A stretch of 64,000 bases of DNA from Nicotiana tabacum (taxonomy: Eukaryota; Streptophyta; Magnoliopsida; Solanales; Solanaceae): positions 38,048,758 to 38,112,757 of the forward strand of contig NC_134080.1 in NCBI RefSeq assembly GCF_000715075.1, written 5' to 3'. A model generated the notes under the pieces. That model ran no database searches, was not told where the DNA came from, and saw nothing but the letters and a program-made list of their open reading frames with translations. The translations under genes and the position numbers were made by a program. This document shows positions 44,041 to 56,800 of this stretch, in pieces. The stretch's first letter is position 1, and each line of letters begins with the position of its first letter.

Positions 44041-44285
44041 ATTTCTGTCCTTTTACTGTGAGTAAGAGCTATCGGATTAGGCCCAAAAGAATATCCATCC
44101 TTTCAGTCTAACAGATCAGCACATGAGACAATAGCCCAGCCTTGATTCTACGGCCCAAGACTATAACGCAATGGGAAAAGTTAGAACATAGCCACTTTTA
44201 ATATCATAATCGTATGTTAGCCACTATTTTAAAAGCTGTTATATATGGCCACCTTTTTATGTAAAAAAAATTCGGACAAAAAATG
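44041..44285. other. AT-rich spacer with MITE-like fragment
   Basis: A TAGCCACTTTTAATAT / GTTAGCCACTATTTTAAAAG pair near 44198-44240 resembles MITE ends; nothing else is seen. Confidence 0.3.
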
Positions 44286-44995
44286 TCACGACCTGGATTT
44301 CCCATCATCGGGAATAGTGATGGCGCCTACTCATGAAAGCTAGGCAAGCCGAGTATTATAGATTCATTACCCTTTTTCCTTAACCTACGAATTAACATGT
44401 GATCAACAACAGAATAATTATAATAAACAGAAATGCGGAAAATGAAAACTAATAGTTTAACCAAATACTAGTACAGAATCCAATATACAACTCTACCCAG
44501 AATTGGTGTCACAATGTCACGGACCATCTACGAATACTACAAACAGCGGTCTGAATGAAAATACAAATATGTCTCTGAAATACATAAAAACAGAATGGAA
44601 AGATAGAATGAGACGCCAAGGCCTGCGGACGTCTGCAGGACTACCTCGGGTCTTCGCCGCTGGACTGAAGACAACAACCTCACTGTGGTCCAAAAGCTCC
44701 AGCACCGGGATCTACACACAGTGCAGAGTGTAGTATCAGCACAACCGACTCCATGTGCTGGTAAGTGTCGAGTCTAACCTCGACGAAGTAGTGACGAGGC
44801 TAGGACAAGACTACCAAATAAATCTGTGCAATTATATCATATACCACAAATAATAATGACAGAAACTAGCAGTTAAAAATGGGAAGGGGAAAACATGCTC
44901 GGGGGAATATCATGTACAAACAGAAATTCAGTAAAGAAGTATACGAAACACCAAAATTCAACTATAAGAAAGAATAAGGAGAACAATAACAAGTG

Positions 44996-45245
44996 CACAG
45001 CATCACCCTTCGTGTTTTTACACTCGTTCTCACCATAAGAATCAATATATTCGGCACGACATCACCCTTCATGCTTTTACCTCACATAATCATGGCACGA
45101 CATTATCCTTCGTGCTTATCACTCATATCATGGCACGACATCACCCTTCGTACTTTTGCATTTACAATATTGGCACGGCATCACCCTTTGTGCATTAACA
45201 CTCACTCACAAATATCATGCACGACATCACCCTTCGTGGTTTTAC
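44996..45245. repeat. Tandem hairpin repeats (GCACGAC...TCGTGC type)
   Basis: Six diverged units spaced about 35-60 bp each carry GCACGACATCACCCTTCGTG or a variant. GCACGA and TCGTGC can pair around a 9-base loop. Confidence 0.6.
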
Positions 45246-45315
45246 ACTCTTCCTTACCCAAGCAGCAATCACAAAGCAATTCGGGCAAGGGAATCAATAA
45301 AATCACAATAGAATC

Positions 45316-45438
45316 CCGGCAGGGGAACAATAGTATAACAATAATATCCCGGCAAGGAAAATAATATCATAAGCAATAACATCCCGATAAGGGAAACAAT
45401 ATCATAAACAATAACACCCCGCCAAGGGAAACAATATC
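45316..45438. repeat. Tandem 33-36 bp repeats (CCCGGCAAGG type)
   Basis: Four units of the type AATATCATAAACAATAACA, then CCCGGCAAGGG with base changes, follow one another. Confidence 0.6.
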
Positions 45439-46367
45439 ATAAACCTCTTCTCTTTTCCACAATTACTTCACAACTCAATTCTCAACTTGAGCCAATGCTC
45501 TACAATGTTCAATTACCAAGAATACTTCCATGAGCCTTGTTCAACATTAGAAATCGTCATATTAAGCATGGACAATACATAACGGGGTCACAACAATCAT
45601 AGTATAAGACTCACGGGCATGTTTGACACCAACGTATAGGTACTCGTTGTGAGCACGTGATTTTTGCCCTACGAGAACTACTCCCAAAAATTCAAAATAA
45701 AATAGTTTTATGTTGTTTGTGATTTATTTGTATTTTGTCTGCGCATGTTTATTTCTACTTTAATTAAGAAAAATACAAAAATATGTGTTGCATGTGCATT
45801 TAGGATTTAATTTTACAATTAGGAATTAACTAAACAATATTTGAATTTGCGAGAATGAAAATCACAAAAATATGTACTTTGCATTTTTTGGTGTTTAATG
45901 TCAAATTGTGTGGTTTTATTTTAATTGGTATTTAATTGTGTGTGATGATTGTTATCAGGAATTAATTGGTATTTTTAATTTGGTTTATAATTTAAGTTAG
46001 GATTTTAGTTTTGAAAAATAAATTAAAAAAGGGAAATAAAAGAAAAGAGGAAAAATGAAAAAAGAAGGAAAAGAAATCGACCAGGCCCCAAAAACCAGCC
46101 CAATTCGACACCCCTGTACCCGGTCCAGTCGATCTGGCAAAACGACCGCTCAAACGGCGTCGTTTCTGCCACGCTCAATCTGGACCGTTGATCTCACTTG
46201 ATCAAAGGTCCAGATCACCCCTCCCTTAACCTGTTCCTGACCCATTCTCTATACCCGATTTAACTCGACCCCATCACTAAACCAAACGACACCGTATTTG
46301 GTAAGCTCCCTGATCTTAGCCGTTGATCTTAATTGATCTAACGGCCAGGACTAAATCTCTCACATAG

Positions 46368-46374
46368 TATATAT
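46368..46374 (+). promoter_or_regulatory. TATA-like box of the Ogre-2 LTR
   Basis: TATATAT is followed by a C-rich leader (CCCAGCCCCCCCAAACC) and preceded by GATCTAACGG, as in Ogre-1. Confidence 0.45.
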
Positions 46375-49300
46375 TCCTAAGTCCTACCCAGCCCCCCCAA
46401 ACCAAACCCCACCCTCCCTCGTCTCTAACAGCTTAGAGACGAGCTCGTCTCTCACCGCCTAACTCCGCCGCCCTCTGCCCGCCGAAAATCGCCCACGGCG
46501 GCGGACGGTGGCCAAACGACCCCAGCTTCACACCATAGAACCCCTTCACCCTCCTCTTTCCGAATCCCGACTCCATCGCCTTCGAATCATCCCCGAGTTC
46601 TTCAAATCTTAGATCGAAGAACTGACCCCTAACCCTAGTTCACCCAAACGCCTCCAGCTTCACACCACAGCTCCGCCCTGACCTCTTCTCTCCAAATCCA
46701 CCCTCCCCTTCCTTCGAATCTAGTCCCAGTCACTCGAATATCGATTTTGAGCCAAGAACCCTAGCGCCGCCACAAGATCCCCTGGTGGCGGCGCCAAACC
46801 TAAGCCGTCCCAAACCAACACCCATTGGCCACTAGACCCCCCTCGTCCCAAATCCCATGTTAGTCTTGCTCAAATCAAGCCGGAGCTGGACGAATCCTAA
46901 ATCGACTGAACGAGCCCTAGAAGAACAAAACCTAGGCATTGATCCAAAAGAAAATTGAGGTCGTGGTTGATCTTAGTCGTGTGTTCTCAGTCGAGAACAC
47001 TCGATTAAGGTCCGTTTCGACTTCAAACCTCAAGTCAAAGTTTCGATTGGAACGGATTGGATTTTAGCCTGTAGTTTCTGAGGTATTCCTTCTCTTTTCT
47101 CTTATTTTTCTTGTTGTTGATATTTTTTTTATCTAATTAAGTTCCGTTTTAGTTCATCACTTCTGTCAATTAATTCTCCTCCTCTTTCGGACCTTTTTCT
47201 GGTCCATTTTTTCTCATTTTGGTCGATCGGCATATGTTGAATCAATTAAATGGTCTCGTCGATTGGTCCGTTCATGTCTATAGTTCAGTTGTTCTCTTCA
47301 AGTTATTGGATGTTGTTTTATCTTCTGACCTTTGTATTCTCAGCCTCAGGGCTCATAGCTAGTATACTTGTTGTTCCAACATTTTGTTCGAGGTTAATTT
47401 AGAGTTATATTTGTTCCCAATATAGATAGCTTATTCTCATGCATCTGTGTGAATCAATTTTTGACCTTAATAGTCCAGTCTGACTATTGTCCTGAATCAT
47501 TGAATCCCCATCTTGGTTGAAATGCTGTTGGATTTGATTTGAGTTCAATTGATGATTGAGTTTAGTGATTCGAATCTACTTGTTTGTTCTGTTAAGTTTG
47601 TTCTGATATGAATCTGACCTTGTTGAATTGTCCTAATATTGTTGATTGGGAGTTAGTTTCATGTATCTAATTAGTCAATTGATAGGCTTAAATTGGTTAT
47701 AGCTGTAGTCACAGAGTCTTCAGGGGTGTTTTGGGGGTTTAAAAGTTTGGCAAATGGTCTTGCTAAGTGGGCTGTCAGTAAAATACTTAATTAACCATTA
47801 ATCTAATGTGTTAGCGGGGAACAAAACATAATGGTATGGGGAGGCTTAAAAGGAATTGATTAAAATATGTTGCCCATACCTGCTTGAACTTTAAATAAAG
47901 AAAAGACAAGGGTTAATGGGGAACAAAGCATACTCTAGGGGAGTTCTAAAGAATATCATGGGCAGAATTAGTTTCTTAATTTCTGCCTGAGTGCTCTTAC
48001 GAGCTGGCAAGGTCAGTGTTTGGGTATAAATGGAGGGACTTAGGATAGAGTTAGGGGGCAATCTAAGGAGGGAGAGTAAAAGATTGAAAAAAGAGGAATC
48101 TGAAAAGAGAGAGAAAAGAGTTCAAAGTTTGAATACAAAAACAGGTTTTGAGACAACTTGAGATGAGTTTGGGTGTAGTGTTGCAGTAGTGTTTTTTTTT
48201 CTGATTTCATTTCTGAGGTCGTTTGAGTTGTTTAAGTTTGAGTGTTCTGGTTTTAACTGGTTTCAAATTCACCTGGGTTTGCTGCATATGTTACCGGGCT
48301 GTTTGTGGATTGTTGCTCGTATTACTGCTATACTGTTGTTGACTTCCTCTTTATTCTTCTTTTTTCTCCAATCCAGGTACTCCGCTTGACCTCGTATGAA
48401 CTGTAAAGGATCAATGTAGGTCTGATTTGGACATTAAATGATAAAGTGCTGTTTGGGTTGATCTCTGAATTTTTTCTGTTCTGTTTTGGTTTAAAGGTGT
48501 AAAACAGTCACGTTTACTTGAAACTTTGTAGCGTTTGTATAATTGGACTGTTCAAACTAGAATTGTCTGTATGTTGCTTCATTAGTTTAGTCCTAAGTGT
48601 ATTTTGATTTCCTATAAACAATCAGTATTTTAGAACTTATATTGACTGGAATTACTCATCTCATACTCTAAATCAAAGTATCTATGAGATATGAGTGTTG
48701 CTAAAGAGCTGCGGTTCAATTAATGAATTCACAGTTCGACGAAGATTTTAAGCCGTGGTTTTACGTATTCTAGTATCACTGGTGAATTCCAAATCGAGAT
48801 TCAAAAGTTACCTAACGTGTAGGTCATTTAAAATGAAGAGAAAAGTCACCAGTTATGCAGATTCAAATAACCTTGAGTTCAGTTTTAACAAATTTGCTTT
48901 TGATTCGTCAAACAATCAATGTGTGTTGCTTAGCCACAACAAATTTGAATTGAAGTGCCTGCCAAAATGAATTTGTTTTACTCATTTTAACTGTGTGACA
49001 GATTCAACATGTTTGGTTAACCGTGTATAAATCAGTGAATATGCATGTGATGATTCAAAGTTAGCATGTTGAAATTAGCATGATTATGTGTTCACCAATA
49101 ATTGAGTCCGTTGTGAGTTAAAACCAGTAGGCTGAGATTCAAACAAAATCAGTACGGGATCTAGGCTCATTTAGGAGCCTAAACATGACAACCTCTGTTT
49201 GAACAAGATCTGGGCCTGAATCTGCTTAAGGCCCAGCGTCAGACAGCCCTTCCCCTCTTATAAGGTTAAACAATTCTCCTTCTTTTGGGCTGATTTTGAA

Positions 49301-50006
49301 GCCCAATCTGCTGAAGATACTAGATTGTTTATTGAAGCTTTTTGATTTAATATTGTGATGTAATACTTTCAATGATGGTTTATTAACAATGCTAATTAAT
49401 TAGGGCCCTTTTAGAGATAATACTTAATAGAAAAATCATAGTTCGTTTAGGTTGGCTTTAAAATAAATGTGGTGCGCCGCGCCAAACCAATATCATACAT
49501 TGCGTGGCCTCCTTAATTATAGTAAAAATATTTTAGACCTCGGGACGTACCATTTAGCGAATCTCATGACCTCCCCCAAAGTTAATAATACGCTAGTTGC
49601 TTTAGGCCCGACATTTAATAATATTACCTTCTTAAACTCGGGTGCACATTTATGTGACCCAAATCCAAATCTCAACAATGTTAAAATATGTCAAATACCA
49701 TGGGTGCATTTATGTGACGTGGTTCAAGACGTGTTTTAATAACGTTGCAATCTTCCTAAAAATGAATAAAAGCGGTTAAGGTTAAAAAGGCACATAAGTT
49801 TGAACATGTACTAAAATCAGATAATTAAGCCGAATATAACAGTTGAGCGACCGTGCTAGAACCACGGAACTCGAGAATGCCTAACACCTTCTCCCGAGTT
49901 AACAGAATTCCTTACTTGAATTTCTGGTTCGCGGATTGTTAACGGAGTCATATTTTCCTCGGTTCGGGATTCAACCGGTGACTTGGGACACCATTAATCT
50001 CCAAAG

Positions 50007-50017
50007 TGGCGACTCTG
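50007..50017 (+). repeat. PBS-like 11-mer in U5 of Ogre-2
   Basis: TGGCGACTCTG equals the first 11 bases of the PBS at 50115, 108 bases downstream. Confidence 0.65.
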
Positions 50018-50114
50018 AATAAATAATAACAAATCCCGTTTCGATTGTTCTTTAATTGGAAAAACTCCCTTTACGCCCTTGCGGGTGTAGGTAAAAAAGG
50101 AGGTGTGACAGCTC

Positions 50115-50132
50115 TGGCGACTCTGCTGGGGA
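50115..50132 (+). promoter_or_regulatory. Ogre-2 primer-binding site
   Basis: TGGCGACTCTGCTGGGGA lies four bases (GCTC) after the LTR end, as in Ogre-1. Confidence 0.75.
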
Positions 50133-51276
50133 CAAGAACCCAGAATCTCTGGTTCAGGGTTCAGAATTCGAGCTTTAAATAATTGTTATAATTGGCTTGT
50201 TTTATCCGATTTTTTACATGTTTGGGCCTAATGTGCTAAGTGATGTTTTTTTACCGCTTTGATATTATCTGAACCACATATAAACTGCTATGAAGCCCTT
50301 CTCTTCTCATCTTCAGGGATGTGCTCGCTGGTCGAGACTCTCTATTCTGTTAGTGTCATACCTTGAAATAAGAAAGAGGCTCGGACAAGTTACTAAGCCG
50401 GATGGCCTTTTGGTTCCCGGTACGTAGCCCCCTCCTCGACTCGAGTTGTCCGATCGGGTACACAGTCTAGAACAAATACCCAGGTTATAAACCTAGAATA
50501 ACTCAGCTTCATGCCAGATCCCTAGTAGGAACGTTTGTTTGCATCACGTGCATTTGACTTTGGAGGCTCAACACAGGGGTTGAGTCTGTCTAGGACAGGT
50601 GTACCAAAAATGACAAAAGACCATCCTGATGCATCTTACTTGCTACTTGTGCATTTGTTTGCTTCAGACTTGCATGCTGACCGGCTTTTGAATATTTTGA
50701 AGAAAGAGAGATAGAGGTACGAGGGTTAAAGAGAGTTAATCGCCTGTTTTGAAAAAAACCAATGTCCAAATAGTGTCGAAACTCTGCCGAATTTTTGAAA
50801 AATGAAAAGAAAAGAAAAAAAGGAAAAAAATATATAGTTTTACTTGCCAATGAAAAGAGTCTGGTTTTCAAAAGAAGTTTGTTTTATCGGCCCGAACTAT
50901 GCCAGTTTGATTCCCACAGAGTGTGAGATACGTAGGCAACCCCCATCGGGTCCAACTTCACTTTTTGCGAAATTAGCCAAAAGAACAAAAAATTTTGTTT
51001 GAAAATAATTAGGGTGATGCCATTATTGCTAGAAATAGCCGAATGTCCCTAGAAGGGCGCCGGAAGGCTATTTTTGCAAAAACAGCCGCCTGTGGTCATT
51101 TTTTTAGGCTTTCACCGGTTAGCCGACACAGCCTTAAAATCTTCGACCCCGAGGTGCTGAAAGGCCGTATTGGTAAAATCGGGTTTTATATTAAATGAAA
51201 AAAAAGAAGAAAAGAAAAGTGTCCATGTTATCTTTGAGTCAATTGAATCGTGATTTTTGCTTAACCACCCTAATAA
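50133..51276 (+). other. Ogre-2 leader
   Basis: Non-coding. It includes an A-rich tract ending ATATATAG (50800-50838) and a hairpin module. Blocks such as TCCTAGTAGGAACGTTTG match the Ogre-1 leader. Confidence 0.7.
50897..50951 (+). promoter_or_regulatory. Two-hairpin module, copy E2-a (leader-ORF1)
   Basis: The outer stem is CTATG (50897-50901) with CGTAG (50931-50935), one G-T wobble. The inner stem is TCCCACA (50912-50918) with TGTGAGA (50922-50928), six of seven paired. The second hairpin is ACCC (50939-50942) with GGGT (50948-50951), loop 5. Confidence 0.65.
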
Positions 51277-53193
51277 ATGTGCAGAATGAGCACAAGTCAG
51301 AATTTACACGTAACAATTGTGAACAAGATCCCTTTGGAGTTGCACATGTGGTGGGATGACTTGGGCGAATCAGGGCGCGACACAGTCAATCTATTCCTGG
51401 GAGGCTTCACTGGGTTGCTGAAGATTAATCCTAGGGGGGATATCATAAAGGCCTTGGTCGCATTCTGGGACCCGGCTCACAACGTATTTCACTTCTCAGA
51501 TTTTGAACTTACCCCAACATTGGAAGAAATAGCCGGATACATCGGGAGTCCCAAAGTTCCCCTGAGACACCAGTACCTGATTGCTCCGAGGGTCGTAGCC
51601 GTACACAGGTTCCAAGACTCTTTGAAAATAAGCAGGGGGGTCCACAATCCAGACTTGGCAGCCGGTTTTTGTACTTTGCGGTTTATATACAACAGATATG
51701 GCCACATAGGGGGGTTCAACAAGCCGGAAAAAAAAATCTGTAGCAAAGGAAACCACCTTAAGTGGGAAGAACATAGGGGTTTTGCATTCATGGTAGCCTT
51801 TTTGGGACTCCTGGTGTTTCCTAGAAAAGACGGGAACATTGACATACGAGTATCTAGGGTTGTCAGCACTTTACTTACTCAGGACAACGGCACCCTCGCA
51901 CCCATGATAGTAGCTGAAATCTTCCGCGCTCTCACAGCCTGCAAAGCCGGGGGAGACTTTTTTGAGGGGTGCAACGCGTTGCTGCAGATGTGGATGATCG
52001 AACACCTATGTCGTCGTCCTCAATTTATGAGTTATGGGTCGACGGAGAAAACATGCATAGAGGGATTTCCTACGAGGGTTGACGGAATCAGCTTACCAGA
52101 AGGGGCCATAGAGTGGACAGCGCGCTTCCATTTTGTCACTGCGAGCCAAATAGAATGGACATTTGGATGGTTGCCTGTGGATGAAATCATATATATGCCA
52201 GCCACTGGACCCCATTTCCTTTTGATGGGACTCAGGAGTATTCAGCCTTATGCCCCGTATCGAGTATTGAGACAGTTGGGGAGATGGCAAATAGTTTCGA
52301 AAGATGAAGATCTTAGTGGCCAAGTAGTCGAGATCGGGCCTAACGGACAGTTTCCTGAAGCAGCAGTCTGACAAATTTGGAGCGAGTGTCAATACTTAAC
52401 AGCAAATACATGTGTGCATGATCGGTCCAAGGGTGAAGTTTCACCGGGATACCTTGCTTGGTTTAGGAGAGAAATCGAGTTTGGGAGACCGGCCAAAAGA
52501 CCCCATCTCCAGGAGTTCGTCAAGGCGTCGCAAGAACAACGGGATTGGTTGGCTAAAGAAGAGAGTTACAGGGCATAAATAGGCAATCTGAAGCAACAGA
52601 TTAAAAACCTGGGATTTGAAAATAGTCTGCAAGTTGACGCCAATCAGGGAGAAAAGAACAAATTGGCCCAAGAAAATGAGGCGCTGAAAGCCCAAATCCG
52701 ACAAATGAGGATAGATGCTGACAACCAACAAAGGAGTCGATCGGATGAGCGGTTAATAAAAGGGTTGAAAAAAGAAATCAGTGAGTACCGGAATGATTTG
52801 AAGCAATCTGAGGGTACCATAACATCACTCCAGGCACAATGGGCAAAAAGAACAAAAGAGTGCACACAGTACTTACAGTAGGCAAGAAAAGATTATGAAA
52901 AGACCATTGTCAGTCTAAAAAGGAAGGTGACCACCCTAGAGAGCAAGGCGGCTAAACAAGCCAAGGCTTTTAAAACCGAAAGTAAACACTGCTATAATCT
53001 AATGGCCTCGATGGAAGATGAAATACAGCAGTTACGGAAACAACATCTGCATGATTCTCAGGTTTTGAAGGCTAGAGGGGATTAGATAGAATGCCTACTC
53101 CTAGAGAAAGACCGAACCAGGGACAAGATTCTGACTATTGCTCATGCTATTACCAGGAAATGCCGGGTGTGTGAAAACATGACTTGGTTCTGA
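51277..53193 (+). pseudogene. Ogre-2 ORF1, broken
   Basis: Homologue of Ogre-1 ORF1 with the same start (MCRMSTSQ) and motifs: WDPAHNVFHF, FELTPTLEE, HNPDLAAGF, FPRKDGNID and GWLPVDE. The globular half is open to 52371; the coiled-coil half continues in the same frame past stops at 52369, 52576, 52879 and 53083. It ends at 53191 just after the CENM segment, about 45 residues earlier than in Ogre-1, because a tandem repeat replaces the tail. Function unknown. Confidence 0.85.
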
Positions 53194-53198
53194 AGTTA

Positions 53199-53345
53199 TT
53201 TTCGTACCAAGAGTCTGTGAAAACTTTAATGTGTTCATAGTTTGAATCAGGAAATTTTCGTACCAAGAGTCTGTGAAAACTTTAATGTGTCATAGTTTGA
53301 ATCAGGAAATTTTCGTACCAAGAGTCTGTGAAAACTTTAATGTGT
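53199..53345 (+). repeat. Three-copy 55-56 bp tandem repeat at the ORF1 end
   Basis: TTTTCGTACCAAGAGTCTGT starts at about 53199, 53255 and 53310. Units are nearly identical, so the duplication is recent relative to the rest of the element. Confidence 0.8.
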
Positions 53346-53493
53346 CAGAAGTTATTGAGTTCGTACTTGGTTTAGTTTCGAGTCTATTATTTTCCTTTCC
53401 AAAAGCGTCTGGTTTGTAATAGAATGTTTATTAATGAAAAATCGAAAAATTTCCAAAAATTGTCTCTTTGCTTTTCGCACTTATAGGACAGAA

Positions 53494-53549
53494 CTACGCA
53501 CGGTCTGATTCATGCGGGGACATGATACGTAGGCAATCTCTATAGGATT
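53494..53549 (+). promoter_or_regulatory. Two-hairpin module, copy E2-b (ORF1-gag boundary)
   Basis: The outer stem is CTACG (53494-53498) with CGTAG (53528-53532). The inner stem is TCATG (53510-53514) with CATGA (53521-53525). The second hairpin is AATC (53535-53538) with GATT (53546-53549). An A-rich tract with ATATATAA follows (53562-53602). Confidence 0.65.
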
Positions 53550-53863
53550 CGACCACCACTAAAAAAGAAAAAAAAGGAGAAAAAAAGAAAAAAAATATAT
53601 AAAGAAGGATAGAATAAAGGAAGCTTAAAAGAAGGGGCACAATTATGAGAGGCCGGAATGACGCCCGCAACCGAAGCAAATGCATGTTAGAAAATGGTTA
53701 ATTGCCTAGGTGCATTGCATCCCAACGTGTAATTGCATATGTGTTGAACTCTAAAACTAACAAAAGTTGTTGTAATCCAGAGAATTCAAGTAGTTAGTTT
53801 ATTTAGAGGATACTGGCACATTATCATTACCAAACCAGATCGAAGGGACCAATACTGGAAATC

Positions 53864-56800
53864 ATGTCTATCCCAAATGTTGACACTAGTGTTGAGGTAG
53901 AGGAGTTGGACGTCTATAAAATGAAAAAGGAGATGCTCAAGCTTAAGCAACAGATGGCCAAAATATACCAGGCCTGGTCCAAGGGGCAATCACCGCCAGC
54001 TTACCCTGTTAACCCTGCTTTTACCCCACCGTTAGCTCAGTCTCAGGATCATCCTGCCACCGATCCAGGTTTTCCCATTTAGTAACACTACCATGGCACT
54101 ACTTCTCATACGCCACAAGCTCCACCACCAAAATCAATTCCATACCCTCCTCCGCCAGTCACCCCTGTCTTTGTGGCATCTCCACCAGCTGCATTCCATA
54201 AATCCCCGAGTGAACCTGTGTTCTAAGCTCAGGACAACCAGTATTATCCCCCAGAGCTTACCTTCAAAGTGCCCGAAACCTATCCATATGATCTACATTC
54301 TGACCTACCAGGGAAAACAGAAAAATCGTCCAGAAATCCTGAACAGGAAGAGATGTTCAGAAAAATGAAAAGCATAGAACAATCCTTCAGGGATATGAGA
54401 GGGTTAGGAGGTCAGGTAAGTGTAGCTTACAAAGACTTGTGTTTGTTCCCAGATGTACAACTACCGGTGGGGTTCAAAATGCCCAAATTCGACTTTTACA
54501 ACGGACACGGTGATCCGGTGGCTCATCTGAGAGGTTTTTGTAGCAAGATGAGGGGAGCAGGCGGAAGAGATGAATTACTGATGGCGTATTTCAACCAAAG
54601 TTTAAGTGGGTTGGTGTTAGAATGGTACACCAGACAAGATCATAGCAGGTGGTACACATGAGATGATTTGGCCCAAGCATTCGCTTGTCACTTTCAGTAT
54701 AATCTTGAGATCATTCCGGACCGACTGTCCCTGACCAAACTGGAAAAGAAGCACAGTGAAAGCTTTAGATAATATGGTTTCCGGTGGAGGGAGCAGGCAG
54801 CAAGGTTAGATCCCCCAATGAAAGAGAGCGAGATGGTTGATTACTTTTTGCAGGCTTTGGAGCCGACCTACTTTGGACATCTAGTGTCTGCAATTGGAAA
54901 ATCTTTTAATGAGGTTGTAAAAATGGGAGGCATGGTCGAGTAGGGGCTTAAGTCTAACAAGATCATGAGTTATTCAGCGATCAAGGCAACCACCCAGGCC
55001 ATTCAAAGGGGCACTAGGGGTGTACTTGGGAAGAAGAAGAAAGAAGATGTCACGACTGTTGAGTCCGGAGCCTGGTTCGGATCTAGAGGCCCGTCACCCT
55101 ACTATAGATAATCACGACCCTACCACCAAAATTACCCCCACACTTCATATAGCCCTCCACAGCACTACTACCCACAACCAGATCCCCATTTTTCCGTCCA
55201 TCATGCACAAGCCTATACACAAACCCCGGCACACGCACAATGGCGTGCGTCGGCTCCACAAAATCCATACCCAGCTCCACAAAACACATATCCACCCCCA
55301 AGGGCCTACAGAAATCCCCCCGGGACAGGTTTCCGACCAAACCAAGCCCTGAAGAATGAGAGGTCACAGAAGCAAAAAACTTTCACTCCACTGGGGGAAT
55401 CATATACCAGTCTTTTCCACAGATTGAGGCAGTTGGGCATGTTGAATCCAATTGAGCCTAAAATGCCAAATCCTCCCCCTAGAAATCTTAACCACTAAGT
55501 GAGTTGTGAGTATTGTTCAGGGGTCCCTGGGCATGATACAGAGAAGTGTTGGAAGTTAAAAACAGTTGTGCAATAGCTTATTGATACTCATCGGATCGAG
55601 GTTCAAGCCCCAGAAGCACCAAATATCAATCAGAACCCACTGCTAACTCACCATGAGACACACATGATTGAGTTGATACACAAAGAGGGGGAGCCCAGGA
55701 AGCCCTCACAGACGGTAATGATGATTCGTTCCAGCGAAACCAGCTCAAAGGAAAAAGTAACCAGTGGGAATTCAGTGGTCCAGTTGAGAGGGGTAGATGA
55801 TAAGCCAGCGGTGGTAGCCGAGAGAGGGTCGTCAAGCATTGTTGCAGTGAAACTAGAGAAAGTTAAAGTGGTAGTACCAGAGGTCGCAAGTAAACCTGTT
55901 GTGGTCGTGAAGGGTGCTCGCACAGAGTCTGTTATTATAAAACCAGTAACTCAACTTCCAGTAATCAATAGCAAGGCTGTTCCTTGGAATTATGAACGGG
56001 TGACGGTGATCTACAAGGGGAAAGAAGTCAAGGAAGAAGTTTGTGAAGCGCAAGGTTTGACTCGCTCAGGAAGGTGTTTCGCTCCCGAGGAATTAAGAAG
56101 AGCTAAAGATAATCCAACGCCGGTAAAGAAAGCGGTAACTAAAGAAGAGGCAGAGGAATTTTTGAGGAAAATGAAAGTGCATGACTATTCTATTGTAGAG
56201 CAGTTGAGGAAAACGCCCTCTCAGATCTTGTTACTCTCGTTGCTAATCCATTCATATGAGCACCGTCAGTCACTGATGAAAATCCTGAATGAGGCCCATG
56301 TTCCCGACAAGATCTCAGTAAACCATCTGGAAAAGATAGCCAACAAGATTTTCAAAGTAAATAGAGTCATTTTTTCCGATGATGAATTGCCGGTAGAGGG
56401 TACTGAGCACAACAAAGCCCTTTACCTGACAGTGAAATGCGAGGACGCCGTGGTTACCCGGGTATTGGTTGACAATGGTTCAAGTGCAAACATCTGTCCT
56501 CTCTCCACTCTAAGCAAGCTGAAAGTAGGAGAGGAGAGGATCCATAAGAACAATATCTGTGTGCGGGGATTTGACGACGGAGGCAAAGACTCAGTCGGGG
56601 ACATAATGTTGGAGCTGACCATAGGTCAGGTAGAATTCACAATGGAATTCCAAGTGCTGGATATCGCTGTTTCCTACAATTTGCTGTTAGGGAGACCGTG
56701 GATTCACGCCGCTAAAGCAGTGCCATCAACACTCCATCAGATGGTCAAGTTTGAATGGGACAGACAGGAAATAGTAGTGCACGACGAAGATAATTTGTGC

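Larger units (their letters stand above)
44286..45647. repeat. Truncated LTR of another retroelement, cut by Ogre-2
   Basis: It starts TGTCACGACCTGG, a terminus type common in Solanaceae gypsy LTRs, followed by GGGAATAGTGATGGCGCCTA. It contains two internal tandem arrays and stops abruptly at the Ogre-2 LTR (45648). The other end is missing, so orientation and lineage are not certain. Confidence 0.5.
45648..50110 (+). repeat. Ogre-2 5' LTR
   Basis: It starts TGTGAGCACGTGATTTTTG, like Ogre-1, and ends GGAGGTGTGACA at 50110. The last 260 bp or so (from GCGACCGTGCTAGAACCACG) is clearly related to Ogre-1; the middle is not. TATATAT at 46368-46374 follows AACGRCGTCG-type motifs near 46155 and lies in a promoter-like setting. 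The 3' LTR is outside the window. Confidence 0.85.
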
